61,459 nucleotides of DNA from positions 1 to 61,459 of the forward strand of contig WHTQ01000015.1 in the NCBI GenBank assembly GCA_009377645.1. Reading direction: 5' to 3'. Positions 24,663 through 33,162 of the stretch are shown here, piece after piece. Under the pieces are notes generated by a model. The model worked only from the letters and a program-made list of their open reading frames with translations. It did not search any database and was not told the DNA's origin. Origin of the DNA: Micromonosporaceae bacterium (GTDB lineage Bacteria; Actinomycetota; Actinomycetes; Mycobacteriales; Micromonosporaceae). Made by a program: the position numbers and the translations under genes. Position 1 is the stretch's first letter. Each line of letters opens with the position of its first letter.

Positions 24663-25731
24663 CGGGGATCTCGCGCCAGTCCCGGCTGGACCGACCCGGA
24701 TGGTAGGCGGAGCCGAGCCGCTTGGCGGTCACCCCGGGCAGGCCCTGCTCCTGGCTGGCCCGCCGGGCATCCGCTCCGCCACCCGGGAAGTAGGGCGGGG
24801 TCTGCCAGTGTGGACCGGCCACCGCCAGCTCGGCCAGCAGCTCCCGGCGCTGCGCGTAGCTGAGGTCCACAGTGTGCTTCCCGTCCAGCCACAGCAGGTC
24901 GAAGGCCAGGTACTGCACCGGCAGCCGGGCGGAGCGCCGGCGGGCCGCCGCGGCGTCGGTGACCCCCTCCCGGGGCCGCAGCGCCGCCCGGCTGACCCGG
25001 CCCTGCGGGTCGAACGCCACGACCACCCCGTCCAGCAGGCACTCGGTCGGGGCGAGCGCCTCGGCCAGCGGCCGCAGCTCCGGGTACGAGGCGGTGATGT
25101 CCGACCCGCCGGCGGCCCGCAGCCGCAGCTGTCCGCCGGAGCTGTGCGCCGCCGCGCGTACCCCCGGCCAGGTCATCTCGAACCCCCAGGCGGCGTCGTC
25201 GGCCGGCAGCCGGGTCGAGGCGGTGGCGGTCATCGGCGGCACCAGGTCCGGCATCGGGGTCCAGCCCGGCTCCGGCGGGTCCATCCGGTGGATCATCCAG
25301 TCCTTGCCGGAGGTTTGGAACAGCGCGTACCGGCCGGTGACCCGGCTCCCGTGGAACACCACGATCACCTCCCGGTCCCGCCACTTCTCGGTCTCGTACC
25401 GCCCCCGGTCGTAGATCAGCATCCGGCCGCCGCCGTACTCCCCGGCCGGGATCTCGCCGTGGAAGTCGGCGTACTCCAGCGGGTGGTCCTCGGTGTGCAC
25501 CGCCAGGTGGTTGCGGGCCGGGTCGCGCGGGATTCCGCGCGGCACCGCCCACGAGACCAGCACCCCACCCCGCTCCAGCCGCAGGTCCCAGTGCAGCCGC
25601 CGGGCGTGGTGCTGCTGGATCACGAAGGTGTCATCCCGACCCTCCGGCAGTGGTGCGGACGCCGCCGGCACCGGTTCCGAGGTGCGGTCCGGGTCACGTT
25701 TGCGCCGGTACGCGTCGAGTGGGTCGCCCAT
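24646..25731 (-). CDS. LigD-like protein: 3'-phosphoesterase domain plus degenerate ligase domain
   Basis: A 361-residue protein. Residues about 30-160 are a LigD-type 3'-phosphoesterase domain with the catalytic block QQHHARRLHWDLRLE and HPLEYADFHGEIPAGEYGGG. The rest resembles the ATP-dependent ligase domain of LigD (LPVQYLAFDLLWLDG, VTAKRLGSAYHPGR), but the nucleotidyl lysine motif KWDG reads TWPG, the motif III glutamate and motif IV glutamate are replaced (LLDGVVVAF, PGVTAKRL), and the motif V lysine is missing. The ligase half should be inactive. It may trim 3' ends in break repair. ATG at 25731 is used; longer reading frames run into the divergent gene. Confidence 0.85.
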   Translation of the reverse strand: MGDPLDAYRRKRDPDRTSEPVPAASAPLPEGRDDTFVIQQHHARRLHWDLRLERGGVLVSWAVPRGIPRDPARNHLAVHTEDHPLEYADFHGEIPAGEYGGGRMLIYDRGRYETEKWRDREVIVVFHGSRVTGRYALFQTSGKDWMIHRMDPPEPGWTPMPDLVPPMTATASTRLPADDAAWGFEMTWPGVRAAAHSSGGQLRLRAAGGSDITASYPELRPLAEALAPTECLLDGVVVAFDPQGRVSRAALRPREGVTDAAAARRRSARLPVQYLAFDLLWLDGKHTVDLSYAQRRELLAELAVAGPHWQTPPYFPGGGADARRASQEQGLPGVTAKRLGSAYHPGRSSRDWREIPATRRR

Positions 25732-25749
25732 CCGCCCATTGTCGTCGGC

Positions 25750-25755
25750 TAGCGT
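25750..25755 (+). promoter_or_regulatory. -10 box for leaderless short gene
   Basis: TAGCGT is 7 nt before the GTG at 25763, in a 31-bp gap between divergent starts. Confidence 0.35.
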
Positions 25756-25762
25756 CGGGCGG

Positions 25763-25861
25763 GTGAAGTACTTCAACACCGCGGGTCCGTGCCACCCGGA
25801 GTGGCACTACATGCTGGTGGTGTTCGAATCCGGGCGGCCGGTCACCCTGCTCCGGGCGTGA
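25763..25861 (+). CDS. Short peptide resembling the N-terminus of an AAA-ATPase family
   Basis: A 32-codon frame, VKYFNTAGPCHPEWHYML and a short tail, starting at GTG. The YFNTAGPC-x3-HYML pattern resembles the first residues of a family of AAA-like ATPases that continue into a P-loop; here the frame ends after 32 residues without one. It is either a remnant or a leader peptide. Its stop overlaps the GTG of the next gene (GTGA), so translation could be coupled. Confidence 0.4.
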   Translation: MKYFNTAGPCHPEWHYMLVVFESGRPVTLLRA

Positions 25862-26505
25862 CCCGGCAGCAGCGGGCGCGGGTCCGGCCGATCAGCCCGT
25901 CGGCGCTGGTCGAGGAGCTGGCCGACCGGATCACCGCCACCCGGCCCGGGCACTGGCTGCGGGTGGCGGTGGACGGCGCGCCGGCGGCCGCCCCGGACGC
26001 GCTGGCGGCCGGGCTGGTGGATCCGCTACGGGTACGCGGGCGGCCGGCTCAGCTGGTCCCGGCAGCCGGCTTCCTGCGGCCCGCCTCGGTGCGGCTGGAG
26101 CTCGGCCGGCAGGACCCGGACAGCTACTACCAGCGGTGGCTGGACGAACCCGGGCTGCGCCGGGAGGTGCTGGACCCGCTCGGGCCGGGCGGCACCGGCC
26201 GGGTGCTACCGAGCCTGTGGGACCCGGTCACCGACCGGGCGACCCGGGCGGGCTACCTGTCCGTCCCGCCCGGCGGGGTGGTGCTGGTCAGTGGCGCGCT
26301 GCTGCTCGGCGGCGCGCTGCCGTTCGACCTCACCGTCCACCTCGCGCTGTCGCCGGCTGCCCTGTCCCGCCGGACCAGCCCGGAGCAGCGGTGGACCCTG
26401 CCGGCGTTCGACCGCTACCGGCGGGAGGTGGCTCCGGAGCAGGTCGCCGGCATCGTGATCCGGACCGACGACCCGGACCACCCGGCGATCGTCGACCGCC
26501 GGTAG
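25858..26505 (+). CDS. Uridine-kinase-like protein lacking the Walker A motif
   Basis: A 215-residue protein with the overall layout of actinobacterial uridine kinase-like P-loop proteins: LRVAVDGAPAAAPDALAAGLV where kinases have a GAGKT/S loop, then DPDSYYQRWLDEPGLRREVLDPLGPGG, and late ALSRRTSPEQRWTLPAFDRYRRE. The lysine and glycines of Walker A are replaced by alanine and proline, so ATP binding by the usual loop is not possible. The GTG at 25858 overlaps the preceding short frame. It may be a non-catalytic paralogue. Confidence 0.7.
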   Translation: MTRQQRARVRPISPSALVEELADRITATRPGHWLRVAVDGAPAAAPDALAAGLVDPLRVRGRPAQLVPAAGFLRPASVRLELGRQDPDSYYQRWLDEPGLRREVLDPLGPGGTGRVLPSLWDPVTDRATRAGYLSVPPGGVVLVSGALLLGGALPFDLTVHLALSPAALSRRTSPEQRWTLPAFDRYRREVAPEQVAGIVIRTDDPDHPAIVDRR

Positions 26506-26583
26506 CCGGTAGGCACCGGTACTCAGGCCGGTCGGGTGCGGCTGCTCAGGTGGCAGTTGCCGGCCTGCGCGATGCTGTGGGGC

Positions 26584-28170
26584 ATGGAAGCGACCACCGA
26601 CCTGCCTGCCACGCCTAGCGACCAGCAGGCCACGCACCGGAGCCGCGGGACGCCGCGGGAGCGGTGGCGGCGGGCGCGGCTGCTCGCGTACTGCCGGCTG
26701 CTGGCTGGAGTCTGCCGGCTGCTGGAGCTGCACCCGGCCCTCTGGCGGTACGCGGTGCGCCACTACCGGCCGGGGCTGGACCGGCTGGCCGCGGCCAGCG
26801 CCCGGGCGATGTGCGCGCTGGCCGCCGTCGACGTCCCCGCCTACCGGGACTTCCTGCGCCGGCACGGCACCGGCCGGCACCGGACCCTGACCGACTTCCC
26901 GGAGACCGACAAGGATCGCTACGTGGCCGGCTACGACCAGCTCAGCCGCAGCTGGCGGGGCCGGTGGCCGGACCGTGGCGTGATCGTGGACGAGTCGGCC
27001 GGCTCCTCCGGCCGGCCGTTCAACTGGCCACGCGGGGCCGCCGAGCTGGCCACCGTGCAGTACAACGTGGCCGGGTACGTGAGCCTGGTGTTCCCGGTGC
27101 ACCGCCGGTTCGTCATCAACGCCTACTCGATGGGCGCCTGGGCGACCGGCACCACCACCGGCACCGCGATGGCCCGGATCGCGGTGGTGAAGAACACCGG
27201 CCCCGACCTCGACAAGATCGTAGACACGCTGCACCACTTCGGACCGGACTTCGACTACCTGGTCACCGCGTACCCGCCGTTTCTCAAGCACCTGCGGGAC
27301 CGGCTCGACGCCGAAGGGTTCCCGTGGGCGGAGTTCCGGATCGCGGCGATGTGCGGCGGGGAGGCGCTGACCGAAGCGCTGCGCTCCTACCTGGAGGAAC
27401 GGTTCGTCCGGGTGCGATCCGGCTACGGCGCCTCCGACCTGACCATCGGGATGGGCGCGGAGACCGCCCTCACGGTGTGGCTGCGCCGGCGGCTGCAGAC
27501 CGACCAGCCGCTGCGGGCGGCGCTGCTCGGCCCGGACGAGCAGCGGTTGCCGATGGCGTTCCAGTACAACCCGCTCGCCACCTACCTGGAGGTGAACCAG
27601 CGCCGGGAGCTGCTCTGCACCATCAACAACGTGCGCGGGCTGCAGCCCCGGCTGCGCTACAACGTCGGCGACGAGGCGCTGCTCTACCCGTACCACCAGC
27701 TGCTGCGGGTGCTGCGCGCCGACCCGCACCGGTGGCGGGAGGGCCAGAGCGCGCTGGCCGCCGAGCGGATGAGCCTGCCGCTGCTGTTCCTGTTCGGACG
27801 CAGCGACTCCACCGTGTCCTACCTGGGCGCCAACATCTACCCGCAGGACGTGGAGTACGGGCTGTACGAGGGCAACCCGCAGGCGGGCGCGATCAGCCGG
27901 TTCTGCCTTGACCTGGCCGAGCAGGCGGATCTGGAGGTGCGGCCGGTGGTCCACATCGAGCTGCGCGGCCCGCTGCCGCCGGCCGATCGGGCGGCGCTCG
28001 CGGCCATTTGCCGGGACGGCGTGCTGCGCCACCTGACCAGCGTCTCCCGAGACTTCGCGCAGTCCCTGGCCGAGGACCCGCGGGCGGCCGACCTGCGGGT
28101 CCAGCTGCACGACCCGGGCGAGGGCCCGTTCGACAACTCGAAGCTCAAGAACGTCTACCTGAGAGGGTGA
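26584..28170 (+). CDS. PaaK/coenzyme-F390-synthetase-like adenylate-forming enzyme
   Basis: A 528-residue ANL-superfamily enzyme of the phenylacetate-CoA ligase type. Motifs in order: DESAGSSGRPFNWP (phosphate loop, about 140-150), CGGEALTEALRSYL, RSGYGASDLTIGMG (adenine motif), then FGRSDSTVSYLGANIYPQDVE (hinge) near 410. It should activate a carboxylate as an acyl-adenylate, and perhaps transfer it to CoA or an amine. ATG at 26584 is the start. It is the first of four same-strand genes with 7-bp, overlapping and 3-bp junctions, so it likely acts with the GNAT-like and nitroreductase-like proteins. Substrate unknown. Confidence 0.85.
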   Translation: MEATTDLPATPSDQQATHRSRGTPRERWRRARLLAYCRLLAGVCRLLELHPALWRYAVRHYRPGLDRLAAASARAMCALAAVDVPAYRDFLRRHGTGRHRTLTDFPETDKDRYVAGYDQLSRSWRGRWPDRGVIVDESAGSSGRPFNWPRGAAELATVQYNVAGYVSLVFPVHRRFVINAYSMGAWATGTTTGTAMARIAVVKNTGPDLDKIVDTLHHFGPDFDYLVTAYPPFLKHLRDRLDAEGFPWAEFRIAAMCGGEALTEALRSYLEERFVRVRSGYGASDLTIGMGAETALTVWLRRRLQTDQPLRAALLGPDEQRLPMAFQYNPLATYLEVNQRRELLCTINNVRGLQPRLRYNVGDEALLYPYHQLLRVLRADPHRWREGQSALAAERMSLPLLFLFGRSDSTVSYLGANIYPQDVEYGLYEGNPQAGAISRFCLDLAEQADLEVRPVVHIELRGPLPPADRAALAAICRDGVLRHLTSVSRDFAQSLAEDPRAADLRVQLHDPGEGPFDNSKLKNVYLRG

Positions 28171-28177
28171 GCAGCCG

Positions 28178-28624
28178 ATGCGCACCACCGATTTCTCCCG
28201 AGCCCCCGCGGCGGCGCGCGGCGGCGCGATGTTCGTCGGTGCCACCCGCTACCGTGGCCCGGTCACGCTGCTGCGGCTGCTGCCGCGCTGGCTCCGGATG
28301 GTGCGGGACCTGAAGCGGGTCCGCGGTTACTGCTGGCACCACCTCTACTGGCAGCCGCCGTTCACGCTGGGGACGATCGCGTTCTTCACCGACCGGGACG
28401 CGATGCTGCGGTTCGCCCGCACCCGCGAGCACCGGGCGCTGATGACCTGGGTGACCGACGGGCAGCGCAACGCCACGGCCGGCTTCATCCGGCTCTACAC
28501 CGCCGATCCGGCCGGCTACTCGAACGGGCGCTGGCGCGCCGAGGGCGACCAGATGGCCGCCATCGACAACTTCACACCGCTGTCCCGGGAAGCCGCCGGC
28601 CCTCCGGTGACGGTGCACCGATGA
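28178..28624 (+). CDS. Small uncharacterised protein, possible monooxygenase-like ferredoxin fold
   Basis: A 148-residue protein I cannot place firmly. It has a basic segment (LLPRWLRMVRDLKRVRGYCW), then LYWQPPFTLGTIAFFTDRDAMLRFARTREH, reminiscent of dimeric alpha/beta-barrel proteins (ABM, DUF4188 or DUF3291 types). No signal peptide or membrane segment is evident. It starts 7 bp after the adenylating enzyme and its stop overlaps the GNAT-like gene by 4 bp, so it belongs to the same operon. Confidence 0.7.
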   Translation: MRTTDFSRAPAAARGGAMFVGATRYRGPVTLLRLLPRWLRMVRDLKRVRGYCWHHLYWQPPFTLGTIAFFTDRDAMLRFARTREHRALMTWVTDGQRNATAGFIRLYTADPAGYSNGRWRAEGDQMAAIDNFTPLSREAAGPPVTVHR

Positions 28625-29688
28625 GGCTGGAGCCGGTGACTGGGCGGCGCGGGCTGCGGGAGTTCTTCGCGGTCGCGGACCGGATCTACGCCGGCAACCC
28701 GCGCTGGGTGCCGCCGGTCCGGCAGCAGGTGCGCCGCTGGTGGCGGGAGGGGGTGCGGCTGTTCCTGCTGCTGGACCGGGACGGCCGGGCGGTCGGCCGG
28801 ACCACCCTGCACACCGACGACACCTTCGACGCCAAGCTCGGGCAGCGGCACCAGCTGTTCGGGCTGACCGAGTTCACCAGCTTCGCCGCCGCCGAGGCGC
28901 TGCTCGACGCGATCGAGTCCGCCGGCCGGCAGGCCAGGCGGCCGGCGCTGTTCGGCCCGGTCTCGCTGCTGCCGAACCAGTCCGGCGGGGTGATCACCGC
29001 CGGGTACGAGGAGCGGGGGTTCATCGACAGCGCGTACAACCCGGACTTCTACCCGGCAGCGTACGAACGGGCCGGCTTCGTCCGGCGGTTCGAGGCGGAC
29101 ACCTGGATCTGCCCGGTGCCCATATCGGACGCCTGGCCGGACACGCCGCTGCCGCCCGGGGTGCGGATCCACCGCGGCGATACAAAGGCGCTCGAGGCGC
29201 AGCTGGTGATAGTGCGGGAGCTGCTGAACGCGTCGTTCGCCCAGCTCGGCTACTACACCGAGATCTCGGCGGCGCAGCTGCGCGCCCAGACCGACGGCCT
29301 GGCGTACCTGCTCGACGAGTCGTTGCTGCTCTACCTGACCATCGACGACCGGCCGGTCGGGTTCGTGCTCTGCCTGCCCGACATCTCCGAGTTTGTGGCG
29401 CGGGTGGGCGGCGACCTCGGCCCACTGAACCGGATGCGGCTGCTGGCCGCCCGGCACTTGTACCGGCGGGAGGCAGTGCTGGTGGTCAAGGGGGTGGTGC
29501 CGGACGCGCAGGGGCGCGGCTACCAGCGGCTGCTGTCCCGCCAGCTGCACCGGAACCTGCGCGCCGGCGGGTACACGGCGCTGCGCAGCACGTTCGTGGA
29601 GCGGGACAACCCGGCCTCGATCGCACAGTATCTGACCATGGGGGGCCGGCCGCTGCACGGCTACACGTTCTACCAGAAGGCACTGTAG
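28621..29688 (+). CDS. GNAT-superfamily-like protein
   Basis: A 355-residue protein. The N-terminal half has features of a large uncharacterised GNAT-like family: FFAVADRIYAGNPRWVPP, then GPVSLLPNQSGGVITAGY, YNPDFYPAAYERAGF. The C-terminal half has an acetyl-CoA-site-like segment (VVKGVVPDAQGRGYQRLLSRQL) followed by STFVERDNPASIAQYLTMGG. It probably transfers an acyl group to an amine or alcohol. Translationally coupled to both neighbours in the four-gene cassette. Confidence 0.75.
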   Translation: MRLEPVTGRRGLREFFAVADRIYAGNPRWVPPVRQQVRRWWREGVRLFLLLDRDGRAVGRTTLHTDDTFDAKLGQRHQLFGLTEFTSFAAAEALLDAIESAGRQARRPALFGPVSLLPNQSGGVITAGYEERGFIDSAYNPDFYPAAYERAGFVRRFEADTWICPVPISDAWPDTPLPPGVRIHRGDTKALEAQLVIVRELLNASFAQLGYYTEISAAQLRAQTDGLAYLLDESLLLYLTIDDRPVGFVLCLPDISEFVARVGGDLGPLNRMRLLAARHLYRREAVLVVKGVVPDAQGRGYQRLLSRQLHRNLRAGGYTALRSTFVERDNPASIAQYLTMGGRPLHGYTFYQKAL

Positions 29689-29691
29689 ACG

Positions 29692-30672
29692 ATGCTGGAC
29701 CAGGCGAGGCTGCGTACGCTGGAACCGCTGTGCGCCCGGGCACCGAGCGCCCACAACACCCAGCCGTGGCGGCTGTCCTACCGGGCCGACCGGGTGGAGG
29801 TGGGCTGGGACCCGGCGGACACGCTGCCGGCCGGCGACCCGACCGGCCGGGACCTGCGGCTGTCGCTGGGCGCCTATGTGGAGACCTGGCTGGTGGTCGC
29901 CGCCGCGGCCGGGCTGGGGCTGGCGTTCACGCCGGACCACTGCGCGGCGGCGCACCGGGTGGGCTGGCTGCGCCCGGCGGCCGAGCGCTACCGGACCCCG
30001 TTCGACGCCGGCACGGTCCGGGACCGGGCCACCCACCGCGGCGGGTACCTGACCGGGCCGGAACCCGGCACCCTGGCGGCCGCGGACGCGATCGCCCGGT
30101 CGGCCGGCGGCGCGCTCCGGCCGGTGCCGGACACCGCGCTGGCCGGGCTGCTCCCGGCCGCCGACCGGCACCTGTACGCGGACCCGGCCACCGTCCGCGA
30201 GCTGCGCGGTTGGCTGCGGCTCACCCCGAACCACCCGCGGTACGAGCGGGACGGGCTGACCGACCGGTGCCTGCACCTGTCCCGGGCGCAGGCCGCCGGG
30301 CTGCGGGCGGCGCTGGCCGGCTACCCGGTGCTGCGCCGGCTCGGCCTGCCCCGGCTGCTGGCCGCGGCCGGCGGCGGCCCGGTGCGGCCCGGCGGCCGGG
30401 TGCTGGCCCTGGCCGGCCCGCCCGCCCTGGACGAGCCCGGACAGGTGGAGTTCGGGCGGGTGCTGATGCAGGTCTGGCTGACCTTCACCGCCGCCGGGCT
30501 GGCCTGCCGCCCGCTCAGCCAGCTGCTGGACGCGCCCGCCACCCGGGCCGCGCTGGCGTCCCAGCTGCGAGTGGCGCCGGAGCAGTTGCTGCACGTGGCG
30601 CGGGTCGGGCTGCCCGCCACCGCCCCGGTCCCCTCCCACCGCCGGGTGTTGCCACCCCCGGTGCCCGCGTGA
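29692..30672 (+). CDS. Nitroreductase-fold (Acg-like) protein
   Basis: A 326-residue protein that opens with RAPSAHNTQPWRL, the FMN-contacting block of nitroreductase and Acg-family proteins, and later has LNTLV-like dimer regions and DEPGQVEFGRVLMQVWLTFTAAGLACRPLSQ. In Acg-type members the flavin may be stored rather than used. It starts 3 bp after the GNAT-like gene and closes the cassette. A redox step on an activated intermediate is an inference. Confidence 0.8.
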   Translation: MLDQARLRTLEPLCARAPSAHNTQPWRLSYRADRVEVGWDPADTLPAGDPTGRDLRLSLGAYVETWLVVAAAAGLGLAFTPDHCAAAHRVGWLRPAAERYRTPFDAGTVRDRATHRGGYLTGPEPGTLAAADAIARSAGGALRPVPDTALAGLLPAADRHLYADPATVRELRGWLRLTPNHPRYERDGLTDRCLHLSRAQAAGLRAALAGYPVLRRLGLPRLLAAAGGGPVRPGGRVLALAGPPALDEPGQVEFGRVLMQVWLTFTAAGLACRPLSQLLDAPATRAALASQLRVAPEQLLHVARVGLPATAPVPSHRRVLPPPVPA

Positions 30673-32340
30673 TCATGGAAACAGGTCGTCCAGGGTGTCC
30701 AGCGGCACCGAGCCCTGGCTGAGCACCCGGTGGTGGAAGTCCCGGTAGTCGAACCCGGCGCCCTGCTCGGCGCGCACCCGGTCGCGCAGCGCACCGATCC
30801 GCAGCCGGCCGATCATGTACGCCAGGGCCTGCCCCGGCTCGGCGATGTAACGGTCCACCTCGTTGGCGATGTTCAGCTCGGACAGCGCCGTGTTCTCCCG
30901 CAGGTAGCCGATCGCCCGGTCCCGGGACCATCCGAAGTGGTGCATGCCGGTGTCGACCACCAGCCGGCACGCCCGCCAGGCGTCGAACGACACCATCCCC
31001 AACCGACTCAGGTCGCTGGTGTAGAGCCCCATCTCGTCACACAGCCGCTCGGTGTAGAGACCCCACCCCTCCCCGTACGCGGTGACGTAGGCGAACCGCC
31101 GGAAGTCCGGCAGGTCGGTCAGCGACTGCCCGATCGCGAACTGCAGATGATGGCCGGGCACGCTCTCGTGGAACGCCAGCGTCTCGTACTCGAACCGGGG
31201 CCGCAGCGGTGGCTGGTAGGTGTTCACCACGTGCGCGCCCGGGCGGGACCCGTCGGCCGCCGGTGGCTGGTAGTAGCCGAGCACCGAGTCCTCCGCCTCC
31301 ACCGGGTCCATCTCCCGCACCACGCACGGCGCGATGTCGTACCGCTGGAACCAGCCGGGCAGCGCCTCCTCGGCCCGGCGCAGCGCCCCCTCCACAGTGG
31401 CCACGATCTCACCTGCGCTGGTGAACCGCAGCGCCTGGTCGTCGCGCAGCCGGCGCAGCACCTCGGGCACCTCCCCGGTGCCCAACACCCGCCCGCCGCG
31501 CTCGCCGAACTCGTCCCGCAGCTCGGCCACCAGCGCCAGCCCGGTCTCGTGGATCTCCTCCGGGGTCAGGTCGGTGGTGGTGTGCGCCCGGGCCAGCGCC
31601 AGGTAGCCCACCGTCCCGCCCGGCACGTGGCACACGCCGACCGCCTCGCCCGGTCGCCCCACCGGCAGCAGCTGGTCGGCCAGCGTCTGGCGGTAGCGGG
31701 CCAGCGCCGGCCGGACCACCGTGGCCACCAGCTCGCCGGCCCGGGCCCGCCAGGCGGCGCCGCCGATGCCCGGGTCCGGCTCGGGGCGCAGCAACGGGTC
31801 CCGGTCCGGCGGCGTACCCAGGTAGCTGTCGAGCTGGTCGATCGCCTGCCGCACCCCGAGCGCGGTCGGGAACCGGCCGTCGGCGGCCGCCTGCCGGTGC
31901 CGCTCGGCGAGCCGGTCGAAGTAGCCGCCGAGCGCGCCCAACCGGGACAGGTATGCCTCCGCCGCCGGTGGACCGGTCAGCCGCACCGTCGGCACCACCG
32001 CCAGCACCCCGGCCAGCGCCCCCATCAGGGTCGCCGAGGCCGCCACCTCGCCGAGCCCGTGCCGCAGCGTCTCCTGCTGGTCGCGCAGCAACCGGGTCAG
32101 CATGGCGTGGGTGACCCGGTCGGTCCGGCCCAGCGGCTCCGGCGCCACCCGCGACAGCTCGGCCGCGATGCCGCCCAGCCGGTCGGCCACCCGCTGGTCG
32201 GCCTCCCGGCTGGGATCGGGGACCTCCGCGTCGAACCCGGCGATCCCCGAGGTGGTCGCCGCGAACGGGTTCGCGGCGTAGTGCGCCTGGAAGTAGTCGT
32301 CGCTGAGCCTGGCCAGCGTCGCGTCGTCTGCCGTCCCCAT
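30673..32340 (-). CDS. DUF885 family metallohydrolase
   Basis: A 555-residue protein with the DUF885 zinc signature HESVPGHHLQFAIG at about 390-400 and the downstream block YGEGWGLYTERLCDEMG supplying a glutamate ligand. The family is a large group of cytoplasmic or exported peptidase-like enzymes with unknown substrates. No signal peptide is seen. It follows the amino acid importer genes by about 40 bp on the same strand, so it may be co-transcribed and act on imported peptides. Its stop meets the nitroreductase stop inside a TGATCA palindrome. Confidence 0.92.
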   Translation of the reverse strand: MGTADDATLARLSDDYFQAHYAANPFAATTSGIAGFDAEVPDPSREADQRVADRLGGIAAELSRVAPEPLGRTDRVTHAMLTRLLRDQQETLRHGLGEVAASATLMGALAGVLAVVPTVRLTGPPAAEAYLSRLGALGGYFDRLAERHRQAAADGRFPTALGVRQAIDQLDSYLGTPPDRDPLLRPEPDPGIGGAAWRARAGELVATVVRPALARYRQTLADQLLPVGRPGEAVGVCHVPGGTVGYLALARAHTTTDLTPEEIHETGLALVAELRDEFGERGGRVLGTGEVPEVLRRLRDDQALRFTSAGEIVATVEGALRRAEEALPGWFQRYDIAPCVVREMDPVEAEDSVLGYYQPPAADGSRPGAHVVNTYQPPLRPRFEYETLAFHESVPGHHLQFAIGQSLTDLPDFRRFAYVTAYGEGWGLYTERLCDEMGLYTSDLSRLGMVSFDAWRACRLVVDTGMHHFGWSRDRAIGYLRENTALSELNIANEVDRYIAEPGQALAYMIGRLRIGALRDRVRAEQGAGFDYRDFHHRVLSQGSVPLDTLDDLFP

Positions 32341-32381
32341 CCTCGCTCTTCCGCCCGTCTCCGCTCGGTCGAACCTTTCCG

Positions 32382-33158
32382 TCAGCGGACCTTGGCCAGG
32401 AACGCCCGGGTCCGTTCGTGCCGCGGGTTGGCGAGCATCTCCCGGGGCGCGCCGGCCTCCACCACGGATCCGGCGTCCATGAAGATCATAGAGTCCCCGA
32501 CCTCGCGTGCGAACCCCATCTCGTGCGTCACCACGACCATGGTCATTCCCTCGACGGCCAGGTCCCGGATCACGTCCAGCACCTCCCCCACCAGCTCCGG
32601 ATCGAGCGCGCTGGTCGGCTCGTCGAACAGCATCAGCTTGGGCTGCATCGCCAGCGCCCGGGCGATCGCCACCCGTTGCTGCTGCCCGCCCGACAGCCGG
32701 GCCGGGTAGACGGTGACCTTGTCGGCCAGCCCCACCCGCTCCAGCAGTGCCTGCGCCCGCTCCCGGATCCCCGCCCGGCCCGCCTGGCGCAGCCGCACCG
32801 GCGCCTCCATCACGTTCTCCAGCACCGTCATGTGCGGGAACAGGTTGAACTGCTGGAACACCATCCCGATCGCGCGCCGCTGGGCGGCCACCTCCCGCTC
32901 CCGCAGCTCGTGCAGCCGGTCGCCCCGCTGCCGGTATCCGATCAGCTCCCCGGCCACCCAGATCCGCCCGGCGTCGATCTTCTCCAGGTGGTTGATGCAG
33001 CGCAGCAGCGTCGACTTCCCGGAGCCGGAGGGTCCGATCACGACTGCCACCTCGCCGGCCCGCACGTGCAGGTCCACCCCGTTCAGCACCGGCAGGTGGC
33101 CGAACCGCTTGTGCACCTGCTCCACCCGCAGCAGCGGGTCCTCGGCCTGCCCGGTCAT
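32382..33158 (-). CDS. Polar amino acid ABC transporter ATP-binding protein (GlnQ-like)
   Basis: A 258-residue ATPase with Walker [10 protein letters not shown], the [19 protein letters not shown]-loop region typical of glutamine-type importers, signature LSGGQQQR and Walker [14 protein letters not shown]. It powers uptake through the adjacent permease. ATG at 33158 has GAGG upstream and leaves 4 bp to the permease stop; an upstream start at 33173 would overlap it. Last transporter gene of the operon. Confidence 0.95.
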   Translation of the reverse strand: MTGQAEDPLLRVEQVHKRFGHLPVLNGVDLHVRAGEVAVVIGPSGSGKSTLLRCINHLEKIDAGRIWVAGELIGYRQRGDRLHELREREVAAQRRAIGMVFQQFNLFPHMTVLENVMEAPVRLRQAGRAGIRERAQALLERVGLADKVTVYPARLSGGQQQRVAIARALAMQPKLMLFDEPTSALDPELVGEVLDVIRDLAVEGMTMVVVTHEMGFAREVGDSMIFMDAGSVVEAGAPREMLANPRHERTRAFLAKVR

Positions 33159-33162
33159 AGCC

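Noticed and set aside
26536-26583. Upstream extension of the PaaK-like enzyme
   Set aside because: The extra residues do not match the family and no better ribosome site is found; ATG 26584 is preferred.
30670-30680. TGATCATGGA at the convergent stops considered as a repeat element
   Set aside because: It consists of the two stop codons and the last codons; no stem or partner copy is nearby.
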